Below are positions 14,303-21,661 of a DNA stretch of 35,142 nt, one piece after another. Position 1 is the first letter of the stretch. Every line of letters begins with the position of its first letter. Below the pieces are notes generated by a model, which did no database searches, was not told the DNA's origin, and saw nothing but the letters and a program-made list of their open reading frames with translations. The translations under genes were made by a program, and so were the position numbers. The stretch is from a virus, in the IMG/VR virus record IMGVR_UViG_3300027508_000022, positions 1 to 35,142 of that record; one strand, 5' to 3'.

Positions 14303-15152
14303 TATAACCTCCGCACTTAGAACATCCGCCCCACTTGTCTAAATTACAAGCGGGAGGAGTGTTGTTATTAATGGCTTCCATAATCATTGCTGCTGCCTCA
14401 AACATTGGTGCAATAGCAAAGTCAGATTTAGGTACTACAAACTCTTTTACATCCTGTGTTGCTTTGTTTTCGTAGATAAGCACTGCTTCTCTTGGGTAAT
14501 CTGGTAGTTCTAACAACTCGGCAAGCTTCATATAAATTTGTACTTGAGTAATGTGCTTAGCAAAAGGCTCTTTAATATCTGCCCAAATCTTTTCCATATT
14601 ACCGCTGTGCTGTGCTACTAGCTCTGGGTTTTCCCAACGGATAGTTCCAATACCGATAGATTTAACCTCTAACATTAGTGGGTCACCTAGGTTTACTAAC
14701 CACCCATCAGCATGACCTGAAATGCGCAAAGGCTCATAGAACAACGGAACTTCACAATACTCAAGTGGCCCTTCGTGACAGTCAGAGCCGCCAAAGAAGT
14801 ACTCGTCACAGTCTTTGCAATACCACTTACCGTATAGACAGTTCATTTCTTGGAACCACTTTTGCCACTTAGCGTGGATACCATGGCCTTCAGCAAAAAC
14901 GGATTGTAATCTAAGACTGTTGGTTCTATTACTTTCTAGAGGGTAGTGACCCTTTAACTGAAAGTAAGAAGCGCGATAACACCACTCACCGCTTGCCATC
15001 TCTGATGGATGCAACACATCGGTGCGGCGGCTCATGTCTTTTGGTTTAGAAAGAACATGTCTCTCTACTGAAGTTAATACTCTGGTTGGTTTTTTACCAG
15101 CGTTTACAAAACTCTTTAATGCTCCTGAAGGCTTGTACTTAGGCTGTGTCAT
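14295..15152 (-). CDS. Cas4/RecB-like exonuclease with predicted Fe-S cluster
   Basis: The 285-residue protein has the PD-(D/E)XK nuclease core ISGHADGWLV (His147, Asp149) and MLEVKSIG (Glu162, Lys164). Four cysteines, one near the N-terminus (Cys58) and three at the C-terminus (Cys269, Cys277, Cys280), fit the 4Fe-4S staple of Cas4/AddB-type nucleases. An insert with Cys112, Cys115, Cys125 and Cys133 adds a possible zinc knuckle. Phage members resect DNA ends for recombination. It overlaps the 163-residue gene by 8 bases. Confidence 0.85.
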   Translation of the reverse strand: MTQPKYKPSGALKSFVNAGKKPTRVLTSVERHVLSKPKDMSRRTDVLHPSEMASGEWCYRASYFQLKGHYPLESNRTNSLRLQSVFAEGHGIHAKWQKWFQEMNCLYGKWYCKDCDEYFFGGSDCHEGPLEYCEVPLFYEPLRISGHADGWLVNLGDPLMLEVKSIGIGTIRWENPELVAQHSGNMEKIWADIKEPFAKHITQVQIYMKLAELLELPDYPREAVLIYENKATQDVKEFVVPKSDFAIAPMFEAAAMIMEAINNNTPPACNLDKWGGCSKCGGYNE

Positions 15153-15164
15153 ATTCAGACCCTA

Positions 15165-15482
15165 TCACATATCAAAGTCAAGCACCCACTCCTCGAGGGT
15201 CTTTCCTTCTTTTTTAGCTTTACGTTTTAACGCGTTGCGTTCGCGATGTGACATGCCACCCCAGATACCGTGCTGCTCATCCATTGACTCTGAATATAGT
15301 AAACACTCTTTACGCACAGGGCACTCTGGCAAACCATCCTTACCAAAACACACTGCTTTAGATACGGTTGCTATCTTTTTATACTTTGCTTTATCTCTTG
15401 GTGGGTACCACAACTCTGTATCCATACCGCGACACTTGGCTTTATGTCTCCAGCCCTCTACGTGTCCGACGTCTTCGTGCAC
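15165..15482 (-). CDS. WhiB-family Fe-S transcription regulator
   Basis: The 105-residue protein has a WhiB pattern: WRHKAKC (Cys17), then VCFGKDGLPECPVRKEC (Cys45, Cys54, Cys60), HGIWGGMSHRER, and a basic tail KRKAKKEG. WhiB proteins bind a 4Fe-4S cluster and the principal sigma factor and occur only in Actinobacteria and their phages. The second and third cysteines are 8 residues apart, not 2 as in most cellular WhiB. The start is GTG at 15482, 8 bases after CAGGAG; no later ATG retains Cys17. It overlaps the upstream nuclease gene by 25 bases. Confidence 0.9.
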   Translation of the reverse strand: MHEDVGHVEGWRHKAKCRGMDTELWYPPRDKAKYKKIATVSKAVCFGKDGLPECPVRKECLLYSESMDEQHGIWGGMSHRERNALKRKAKKEGKTLEEWVLDFDM

Positions 15483-15802
15483 TCAATTAACTCCTGAAGT
15501 CTCTGGCGTAGTTCCAAAAAGTCATCTTCAGTTAGCATCACATAATTTTCATTGTTGAGACTAAAACCGAGGACAGGCATACGACTGTCAAGAATTGCTT
15601 CTGTAACAATCTTTTCTAGAACCGTAGCTTTAATGGTTACGGTGGCTTTGCCAGTCCACTTGTGTTCTATTAACAAGTCTTTAGACCGAACATCACCTTT
15701 ACGACTCCAAAATGCACCGCTGGCAGCTGTACGCTGTCCACCTACTGCTTTTGCTAGTCGGTCCTCGTGCTTCTTCGACTCCTTTTGTCCTTTACTCCTC
15801 AT
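15458..15802 (-). CDS. Holliday-junction-resolvase-like PD-(D/E)XK nuclease
   Basis: The 114-residue protein has a basic N-terminus and the core GGQRTAASGAFWSRKGDV (Asp37) followed by LLIEHKWT (Glu46, Lys48), the D...ExK pattern of small archaeal Hjc/VRR-like nucleases. It probably cuts branched or damaged DNA. It is the second resolvase candidate in the block, beside the RuvC-like protein at 13251-13814. Its start lies inside the end of recA (11-base overlap). Confidence 0.75.
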   Translation of the reverse strand: MRSKGQKESKKHEDRLAKAVGGQRTAASGAFWSRKGDVRSKDLLIEHKWTGKATVTIKATVLEKIVTEAILDSRMPVLGFSLNNENYVMLTEDDFLELRQRLQELIECTKTSDT

Positions 15803-16844
15803 TCTCGGCTACCAACTTGGAGCCTGCCTTGATGGAGTCAAGTACATCGCGTTCTAAAGTCTCTTTTAAATCAATTTCTTCCCGTATAGCGTCAAGCATA
15901 GCATCAGAACCCTGCCACTGTCTATCCGCGTAACGGTAGTAGGCACCAGCCCTACTGATTACCTTGTTTAGTATGCCAATAGCAAGGATTTCTTTAGCAA
16001 AATCAATGTCGCCAGCATGCAAACCGTTGCCCTTTGAGAAGTAGAAGTCAAAGGTAGCCACCTGTGATGGTGGGGCTGACTTGTTCTTAATAACTCTGGC
16101 CTTAATACTCTGCCCTACACGACGCTTATCTTGTCCAGTTCCTACCTCAATCCAGTCGTCACGACGAACCTCAATACGGGTAAAGAACGCATAGTCTTTA
16201 CCCAAACCACCTGGAGTAGTGCGGGGGTCGCCATACATAACGCCAATCTTGGAGCGCCACTGGTTAATAACAATACCAATAAATGGACGTTCTTCTTCTG
16301 TAAGACTTCTCTTAGACGCTTTTCCTACCTTACGGAAAAACTTATTAGTTAGAAGGGCGCTACGACCTACAGTAGATTCCTCCATCTCCTTATCGTTTTC
16401 TGTTGTAGGGACCAAGGCAGGTAAAGAATCAATAACAATACAATCGACCGCTTTACTTTCTGTAAGCTGGATGACAGATTCATATGCTTGCTCCATAACG
16501 TTAGTTGAAACTACGTATACACGAGTGGAGTCTACGCCACACATCTCTGCGTATGTAGGAACCCACTGCTCTGCTGCTACCCACACAGTTGTAAACTCTG
16601 GGTCGCGCTTTTGGTTAGCAGCAATAGTTTTTAATGCAATAGCGGTTTTACCATTACTAGCTTCACCAATGATTTCATGCCACTGGTTTACTGGCCACCC
16701 ACCGCCTAATGCAACGTCCAGTGATACTGAGCCAGTTGTGTAACGCTTAGCAACATCAGTCTTAATGTCAGACCCGAGAATGATGGTGTCATCCCCGTAC
16801 TTCTTGTTAATATTCTTTAAGACTTTTATTAACTCTGCATTCAT
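15792..16844 (-). CDS. recA: RecA-like recombinase
   Basis: The 350-residue protein follows bacterial RecA: TGSVSLDVALGGGWPVNQWHEI, Walker A GEASNGKT (~60), Walker B DCIVIDSLPAL, and EESTVGRSALLTNKFFRKV, with INQWRSKIGVMYGDPRTTPGG in the L2 region. The usual GPESSGKT is GEASNGKT, within the range of phage RecA/UvsX. It should coat ssDNA and catalyse strand exchange. It heads a recombination cluster (Hjc-like, Cas4-like, UvsY-like candidate, RuvC-like). TAATG-type junction with the upstream gene. Confidence 0.93.
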   Translation of the reverse strand: MNAELIKVLKNINKKYGDDTIILGSDIKTDVAKRYTTGSVSLDVALGGGWPVNQWHEIIGEASNGKTAIALKTIAANQKRDPEFTTVWVAAEQWVPTYAEMCGVDSTRVYVVSTNVMEQAYESVIQLTESKAVDCIVIDSLPALVPTTENDKEMEESTVGRSALLTNKFFRKVGKASKRSLTEEERPFIGIVINQWRSKIGVMYGDPRTTPGGLGKDYAFFTRIEVRRDDWIEVGTGQDKRRVGQSIKARVIKNKSAPPSQVATFDFYFSKGNGLHAGDIDFAKEILAIGILNKVISRAGAYYRYADRQWQGSDAMLDAIREEIDLKETLERDVLDSIKAGSKLVAENEE

Positions 16845-17197
16845 TAAATGTGTCCTATGATTGTGTTTGGATTAAAACCGCCTGCTTGTACTTGTTTTGC
16901 TGCTTGAGTAGGACCGTCTGCTCTTGGGCTATTTACTCCAGAAACACCAGTTCCAGATTGAACAATTGGATAACCGCAATCATAGCAGCGTTTGCGAGAC
17001 TCAGGAGTTGCCCCACCGTAGTTGTTACTTCCACATCCAGGACAACGTTCTGATAAAGGCACTGTTTGTTGAACTGTTGGGTATGAAGGAGGTTGTTGAT
17101 AAACAGGTTGTTGTTGTGGTTGAACCTGTGGTGCTACTGGCTGAGGTCTTGGAGCGGGTGTGCTCCCTAATTTGTTAGCCCACCAATTACTGCTCAT
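16844..17197 (-). CDS. Pro/Gln-rich protein with C-terminal zinc ribbon
   Basis: From ATG at 17197 it encodes 117 residues, MSSNWWANKLGSTPAPRPQP, then a long Pro/Gln-rich linker, CPGCGSNNYGG and RCYDCGYPI (two C-x2-C knuckles), and a Gly-rich tail ending NPNTIIGHI. An upstream ATG at 17206 would add three residues; 17197 has the better SD (GGATGAGG). The short N-terminal peptide plus disordered linker suggests an adaptor tethering a zinc ribbon. The function is unknown. Confidence 0.65.
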   Translation of the reverse strand: MSSNWWANKLGSTPAPRPQPVAPQVQPQQQPVYQQPPSYPTVQQTVPLSERCPGCGSNNYGGATPESRKRCYDCGYPIVQSGTGVSGVNSPRADGPTQAAKQVQAGGFNPNTIIGHI

Positions 17198-17705
17198 CGT
17201 CCTCATCCTTTCTATAAGCTAGGTCAGTTGAGTAAACTTCCCCAGGTACTATTAAACCAAGTTTCATGGCGGTTGACAAGCCGCCTAATAAAGCTGAGAA
17301 ACCAATCATTCTATACATCATATGCATCATTTCAGTCTCTCTTTCAATTTCTTTTTCTAAAAACCCATCTGGTTCTCGTTTTTTAATTTCATCTATTTGC
17401 ATAGCAACAATGACATCAGCACCTAGCTCTGCAATCGTGGATATAAAAGGTATTAAATACTCAACGTTATCTAGACGTGCTTCGCTTTCGCCAGTCTCAT
17501 GCTCATGTCCCTCATCACTTACAGGGTTCATGCCTAACAGTAAAGCTAACTCGTTTGGGTGCTCAGATAGGTCCGTGTCGTATAGATACCAACGCATCAA
17601 CGTTCCTAACGGTATCTCTTCCTTAAAGTTCTCAAAAGATACGTTAAAGGACTCTCCACCTTTTTTAAAGAAACGATTAAACCAACTCACTTTGCCTCTC
17701 CCCAT
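17187..17705 (-). CDS. Hypothetical acidic protein between polymerase and recA
   Basis: The 172-residue protein starts with a basic SWFNRFFKKGG stretch, has an acidic middle (SDEGHEHETGESEARLD), a helical region EIERETEMMHMMYRM, and a hydrophobic stretch MIGFSALLGGLSTAMKLGLIV that could touch a membrane or form a core helix. It overlaps the polymerase gene by 19 bases. No family is recognised. Confidence 0.65.
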   Translation of the reverse strand: MGRGKVSWFNRFFKKGGESFNVSFENFKEEIPLGTLMRWYLYDTDLSEHPNELALLLGMNPVSDEGHEHETGESEARLDNVEYLIPFISTIAELGADVIVAMQIDEIKKREPDGFLEKEIERETEMMHMMYRMIGFSALLGGLSTAMKLGLIVPGEVYSTDLAYRKDEDDEQ

Positions 17706-19687
17706 CGCTGAACAACCTTTACATCTGCAATAAGCGGTACCTCTAGTAAGTTGATGCCTTCCATTGCTTCTCTAATAGCCTCTTTTGTTTCTTCAACAAG
17801 ATTGTCTGGGGTTAAAGTAACAAGTTCATCGTGTACGGTTAACAAGATACTAGCCCCCTCAGGAATCATCTGATGAGCCCTAATCATAGCAAGCTTCATG
17901 ATGTCAGCAGCAGACCCTTGGATACGTGTGTTGAACGCCTGACGCTCAGCCCCGCCACGCTTTAGGAAATCTCTAGAGTTAATTTCAGGTAAGTAACGCT
18001 TGCGCCCCATCAGGGTGGATACATACTGTTTACTTCTAGTAGCCCCAATAACCTTAATGCGATAGATATTTACGGACTTAAACTTATCCGCAAAGTTTCC
18101 TAATAAAGTACGTGCTTCGGTAACGGTACATCCAATAGAACGAGCAATCTTATCTGGACCTACGCCGTATGCCATAGATAAAACAAGAACCTTTCCAGCC
18201 TGACGGTTTACCTTCATGACATCTCCAACAGTTGTATAGATGTCTCCACCTTCTACATAGTTTTTAACCATGGTTGGGTCCTTAGACATAGAAGCAATGA
18301 TGCGAGGTTCAATCTGTGAGTAGTCAGCGACCACTAGTTTGTATCCTGGCGGTGCATAGAACAGGTTACGGATAGCCTTACCATGCGCAGTTGCTGGGTT
18401 AGGAACATTCTGCAAGTTTGGGTTACGACTAGAGAACCGACCAGTCTCAGCTCCATGTTGAATAAAGTCAGCGTGGATACGCCCGTCAACTAATAGGCTT
18501 TCCTTGTACTCTACTTTAGATTTACCACCAACAGTACGGACAACGTCACCTCCCAGGTATGGGATTACGTACGTGCTCTGTAACTTATTTAAATCTGCGT
18601 AGGTGAGCAGAGCGTGAACTAACAGGTTCTTCTCACGATAAGGCTCTAATGCCTCAGCTGACACAGAATAATCTACGTAGTCTAGGTCTATACCCTTCAT
18701 CTCTTTGTCTTGACCCTTTGCTGTAAGAATCTTTGGGCTTAATCCTTGACCACCATCGGACTTCTTGCTGTATAGGAGGTACTGCTTTTCTTGGTTAGAG
18801 TTAATGTTAAATACTCGACCAGCAATCTTATAAATCTCAGCCCTAGCTTTTTCTATATCTATCTCTAACTGGGTATTAAGTATAGCTAGCTGCTCGGTGT
18901 CAATAGGTGCGCCATGCAACTTCATATGACATAAGACTTCTAATACGCCCATCTCTAGGTTCATAATATTATCTAGGTCAGCTTCTGTAATCTTTTTAGC
19001 TACCTCTTTCCACAGTAAGAAAGTGTACTTTGCATCTAGGTATGCGTATTTAGCCACAGTGCTAAACGGGTGAACCTCTACCTGAGCGCCAACACCCTTC
19101 TCCATCTCATAACCCAACTCGCGCTTTAAACAGTCGTCAAGGCCACACTTGTTTTTATTACGGTTGTCATATACAAATGAGCCAACCATAGTGTCAAAGT
19201 AAGGGCCTGTAGGTATTTTTTTATCTAGATACTTAGAGACAGAGCATAAATCAAAGACTAAGTTGTGACCTACTTTTAACTTGTCACTAAAAAATAAAGG
19301 TTTTAATGCTTCAAAGACTTCGGCTGGGAAGAGTTGTTCAGGAGCAGGGCCGAAAGTTTTAGTAGCTTTTTTGCGGTCACGAGAGTAATCACTCTCTCTA
19401 GCCTGTAAGCCCGCGAGAACGCGCTTCTCTCCTTGCCCCGTGAGTGGGAAGCTCTCTGATATAAACTCACCATTTGGGTGGCCCAACGGAATAACATCCC
19501 CGCGACCATGTGTCGCAAGGCTAATCCATAATACTTGGTTGACAACTGGAACTCCTCGTCTTGCTCCAACAGTTTCTACGTCAAAAGCAAAAGCATCTTG
19601 CTTAAGATAGTAGACAACCATCTCATCTAACTGTTCTCTTGTTGTAATAATGTTCAATTGATACCCCTTAAGAGTCTGGGGAGCCAT
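17687..19687 (-). CDS. polA: Family A DNA polymerase with 3'-5' exonuclease
   Basis: The 666-residue protein has exonuclease motifs AFDVETVG (~34-40), KVGHNLVFDL (~170) and YAYLDAKYT (~218), then polymerase motif A VADYSQIEPRI (~452), motif B with Arg495 and Lys499 ending MAYG, and motif C TVHDELVTL. There is no 5'-nuclease domain, as usual for phages. The residue four after the motif B lysine, equivalent to E. coli Phe762, is Leu503. It is the replicative polymerase. The ATG used here lies in a perfect hairpin (19675-19721) and lacks an SD; a TTG at residue 11, after AAGGGG, is a possible alternative start. Confidence 0.95.
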   Translation of the reverse strand: MAPQTLKGYQLNIITTREQLDEMVVYYLKQDAFAFDVETVGARRGVPVVNQVLWISLATHGRGDVIPLGHPNGEFISESFPLTGQGEKRVLAGLQARESDYSRDRKKATKTFGPAPEQLFPAEVFEALKPLFFSDKLKVGHNLVFDLCSVSKYLDKKIPTGPYFDTMVGSFVYDNRNKNKCGLDDCLKRELGYEMEKGVGAQVEVHPFSTVAKYAYLDAKYTFLLWKEVAKKITEADLDNIMNLEMGVLEVLCHMKLHGAPIDTEQLAILNTQLEIDIEKARAEIYKIAGRVFNINSNQEKQYLLYSKKSDGGQGLSPKILTAKGQDKEMKGIDLDYVDYSVSAEALEPYREKNLLVHALLTYADLNKLQSTYVIPYLGGDVVRTVGGKSKVEYKESLLVDGRIHADFIQHGAETGRFSSRNPNLQNVPNPATAHGKAIRNLFYAPPGYKLVVADYSQIEPRIIASMSKDPTMVKNYVEGGDIYTTVGDVMKVNRQAGKVLVLSMAYGVGPDKIARSIGCTVTEARTLLGNFADKFKSVNIYRIKVIGATRSKQYVSTLMGRKRYLPEINSRDFLKRGGAERQAFNTRIQGSAADIMKLAMIRAHQMIPEGASILLTVHDELVTLTPDNLVEETKEAIREAMEGINLLEVPLIADVKVVQRWGEAK

Positions 19688-19721
19688 ATTAGAAAGGGGA
19701 TTAAGAACATGGCTCCCCAGA
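19664..19721 (-). promoter_or_regulatory. Hairpin/pseudoknot over the DNA polymerase start codon
   Basis: TCTGGGGAGCCAT (19675-19687 plus-strand reading) and ATGGCTCCCCAGA (19709-19721) are perfect 13-bp complements with a 21-base loop. In the mRNA the 3' arm begins with the polA AUG. The loop holds CCCCUU, complementary to AAGGGG just downstream of the stem (plus-strand 19664-19669), so an H-type pseudoknot can form. No U-run follows, so it is not a typical terminator. It probably controls polymerase translation, comparable in principle to the T4 gp43 operator. Structure is seen; function is inferred. Confidence 0.65.
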
Positions 19722-19731
19722 ACGCTAGTTG

Positions 19732-20397
19732 TTAGAGAAGTGAGTTGGCGATTTCTTCAAGTTCCGCCCATGTGTGTTCCTTAATAACGGAACGTTCGAA
19801 CGGCTTGATTTCGGCAACACCCTTTTCTGCCATGTCTGAATCGATTCCCCAGTCTTCCATGAGGTCGCGTGGCTTAACTGCGTTGAGGTGATACACAGTT
19901 TGCTGCATCTTTCCAGTGCGGCTAATAGCCCAGTAGTTCTTGGTCAAAGGACCTTGTGGTGAGAACTCTGCTGCGTACAATGTTTTGTACAAGCGAGGGC
20001 TTGCGATAAGCATCTGACGTACAACACCTGCTGGAGTAACCACTGCCATCGTGAATGCTCTCTTGTCTTCAGGCTTGCTGCCTAGCTTTACGCATAGTGG
20101 GTCGTTAGCCCCTAGTGATACATACGAGCGCTTGCCCACAGTTTTCTGCTGTAGGAAGTGTTGCTTGTAGATAGCAAAGGGACCATTCTGGTCAATGAAC
20201 TTAACAATTGTGAACTCACCATCAACAAACTTAAATTCTGTTGGGTAGTCACCTGCGGATACGGTGAGCTTTTCGGCTGCATCCCATCCTGATTGTACTG
20301 CGTTACTGCTTGATTGAGTCGGACGCTCATCAATTTGTGAGTCCACTGAGAACTCGTCTACTTTTGGAAGAAAATCTTCCGTGCGATTGATTGACAT
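19732..20397 (-). CDS. Putative single-stranded-DNA-binding protein
   Basis: From ATG at 20397 (SD AAAGGAA just upstream) it encodes 221 residues, MSINRTEDFLPKVDEFSVDS and onward; a longer reading to 20466 would lie inside the previous gene. The middle is rich in beta strands (EFKFVDGEFTIVKFIDQNGP, AFTMAVVTPAG) and the C-terminal end is acidic and hydrophobic (HTWAELEEIANSLL), a layout seen in phage SSBs whose acidic tails recruit partners. It lies directly before polA. No direct family motif is certain, so the function rests on composition and position. Confidence 0.45.
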   Translation of the reverse strand: MSINRTEDFLPKVDEFSVDSQIDERPTQSSSNAVQSGWDAAEKLTVSAGDYPTEFKFVDGEFTIVKFIDQNGPFAIYKQHFLQQKTVGKRSYVSLGANDPLCVKLGSKPEDKRAFTMAVVTPAGVVRQMLIASPRLYKTLYAAEFSPQGPLTKNYWAISRTGKMQQTVYHLNAVKPRDLMEDWGIDSDMAEKGVAEIKPFERSVIKEHTWAELEEIANSLL

Positions 20398-20398
20398 A

Positions 20399-20872
20399 TC
20401 ATTCCTTTGTTTCGTTTGTTTTAGCATCTTCGACTTGGATACGTTTCCAAGTATCAGCAATAGCATTTGTTAATTGCTGATTTGGCCAGTCTATACGTTT
20501 CACGTGCAAAACTCCAGACTTACCAAACAGTTCAACAACTGCTTCTATCTGGGCCCGAGAGTACAGTCTCCGACCTTTATGGTCATCCCCGTTACGGTTC
20601 TTCTTTGTGGGAAGTCGGTAAGGTGATGGCGGTAGGTATCCCTCTTTAATCCATGTACGGACTGTTATTACAGGTCTTCCTAACGCTTGTGCGAGAGCGC
20701 CAATGGTATAGAACTCTATGTCCTTACCATTAGGTAGAGTCTTTTTATAGGATGTTGTATCCCATGTATCTGGAACATCTACCTCGGGCTTTTTTAATTC
20801 CCGACGCTTTCGTTTACTGTTTGGATAATAAGTATCCAAATCAGAAAACATCTTATCTATCTCGTCTGACAT
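20399..20872 (-). CDS. MerR/excisionase-like helix-turn-helix protein
   Basis: In the 157-residue protein, residues ~55-115 read YTIGALAQALGRPVITVRTW, IKEGYLPPSPYRLP, and GRRLYSRAQIEAVVELFG, a MerR-type winged helix: a helix-turn-helix followed by the recognition of the wing and an R-x-Y-S/T motif. The N-terminus is acidic then basic. It may regulate the replication run it belongs to, or act as a directionality factor. Its stop is 1 base before the SSB-like gene start. Confidence 0.75.
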   Translation of the reverse strand: MSDEIDKMFSDLDTYYPNSKRKRRELKKPEVDVPDTWDTTSYKKTLPNGKDIEFYTIGALAQALGRPVITVRTWIKEGYLPPSPYRLPTKKNRNGDDHKGRRLYSRAQIEAVVELFGKSGVLHVKRIDWPNQQLTNAIADTWKRIQVEDAKTNETKE

Positions 20873-20881
20873 TTAAGCCTA

Positions 20882-21292
20882 TTACTTTCCTACAATAAAT
20901 GCATAAGTAACTTTAGATGGGAACATCGTGTCAATGTCATCCTCTGTTAAATACCCCTCATAGAAAGCAGCCATGATTGCTGCTTCATCAATTTGTGGAA
21001 CCATCTTAATACACTTATCGCGGATACCTTTTTTAGTAAGGATATCTTCTGCTACATCCATGTCTAGGTTTTTTGCAACACGACGTTGCTTCATAATAGT
21101 TACATCTTGTTCCTCTGACATCTCTGCAGGGACTGTAAGAACAATGTGACCGCGTTCATCGGCGGCGCCAAACTCATCAATAGACTGAGTTAGTCGACCT
21201 TTAATTTCTGTTTGTCTTTTACTTAAAAAATCTACTTCATCTTTAAGTTTTTGATATTGATTAATAAACGAGCGGATAGCTGTTGTATCCAT
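20882..21292 (-). CDS. Coiled-coil protein, unknown function
   Basis: The 136-residue protein starts with a coiled-coil (FINQYQKLKDEVDFLSKRQTEI KGRL region, residues ~8-35), then a small alpha/beta part and an acidic stretch (EGYLTEDDIDTMFP). The N-terminal helix recalls Gam-type nuclease inhibitors, but the match is too weak to assign. It is the first gene after the promoter/operator at 21313-21352. Confidence 0.6.
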   Translation of the reverse strand: MDTTAIRSFINQYQKLKDEVDFLSKRQTEIKGRLTQSIDEFGAADERGHIVLTVPAEMSEEQDVTIMKQRRVAKNLDMDVAEDILTKKGIRDKCIKMVPQIDEAAIMAAFYEGYLTEDDIDTMFPSKVTYAFIVGK

Positions 21293-21312
21293 GAAAATCC
21301 CCTATCTGTTGA

Positions 21313-21352
21313 ACTTGGTTATAACCTAATACCAAGTCCTAGGGTCTGTCAA
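21313..21352 (-). promoter_or_regulatory. Promoter and operator upstream of the 20.9 kb gene run
   Basis: A perfect -35 hexamer TTGACA (minus strand; 21347-21352) is followed after 15 bases by TATTAG. Overlapping this is an inverted repeat ACTTGGT (21313-21319) / ACCAAGT (21331-21337), and inside it GGTTATAACC is a second palindrome. The arrangement suits a repressed promoter driving the SSB, polymerase and recombination genes. The -10 match is weak, so the exact start point is uncertain. Confidence 0.5.
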
Positions 21353-21356
21353 CTTA

Positions 21357-21500
21357 CTATTTGGCGTTGTTAGCCTTGATTCCTCTGTAGCCAGTCTTCT
21401 TCTTGTTCATGCTGCCAGGCTTCTTATAACCAGAGCCATTGGGGGTTGACGCTTGGCGTTGAGCCAAGGCCTTGGCAATCTTATCGTGGTGCTTGCCCAT
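21357..21500 (-). CDS. 47-residue basic protein
   Basis: ATG at 21500 to TAG at 21357-21359 encodes MGKHHDKIAKALAQRQASTP and a Lys/Gly-rich remainder (YKKPGSMNKKKTGYRG). It begins one base after the stop of the ribbon-helix-helix gene and is probably translated with it. It is strongly basic, so nucleic-acid binding is possible. No SD is visible. Confidence 0.55.
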   Translation of the reverse strand: MGKHHDKIAKALAQRQASTPNGSGYKKPGSMNKKKTGYRGIKANNAK

Positions 21501-21501
21501 G

Positions 21502-21645
21502 TTACTTGTTAAGATAATCCTCTAGCGCTTTGATAATGACGCTTGTAACGGTAATCTTCTCTGCCTTAGCCTTCTTTTGGACAGCGGTCCATAGGCTATC
21601 AGATACGCGGATAGTACGCGTTGGGGTCTTAGGTGCGTTAGGCAT
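21502..21645 (-). CDS. 47-residue ribbon-helix-helix protein
   Basis: ATG at 21645 to TAA at 21502-21504 encodes 47 residues. RTIRVSDSLWTAVQKKAKAE followed by KITVTSVIIKALEDYL is a standard ribbon-helix-helix (Arc/CopG) DNA-binding domain with almost nothing else. Such repressors usually act as dimers on palindromes; one lies just upstream at 21662-21680. It may regulate itself or the promoter at 21313-21352. Confidence 0.8.
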   Translation of the reverse strand: MPNAPKTPTRTIRVSDSLWTAVQKKAKAEKITVTSVIIKALEDYLNK

Positions 21646-21661
21646 CCTATAAGTATACCTG

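Noticed and set aside
15022-15558. Plus-strand ORF of 178 codons
   Set aside because: It spans parts of the Cas4-like, WhiB and Hjc-like genes, all with clear motifs on the minus strand.
16219-16743. Plus-strand ORF of 174 codons
   Set aside because: It lies entirely within recA on the other strand and its composition is that of a shadow frame.
19675-19721. The polA hairpin as an ordinary terminator for the SSB gene
   Set aside because: No U-run follows the stem, and the 3' arm holds the polymerase start codon. Premature termination cannot be fully excluded.
19732-20466. Longer start for the putative SSB gene
   Set aside because: The extra residues are encoded inside the end of the MerR-like gene; the ATG at 20397 has a good SD.
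20882-21292. Calling the coiled-coil protein a Gam-like nuclease inhibitor
   Set aside because: Only the N-terminal coiled coil is similar in style; no diagnostic motif is present.
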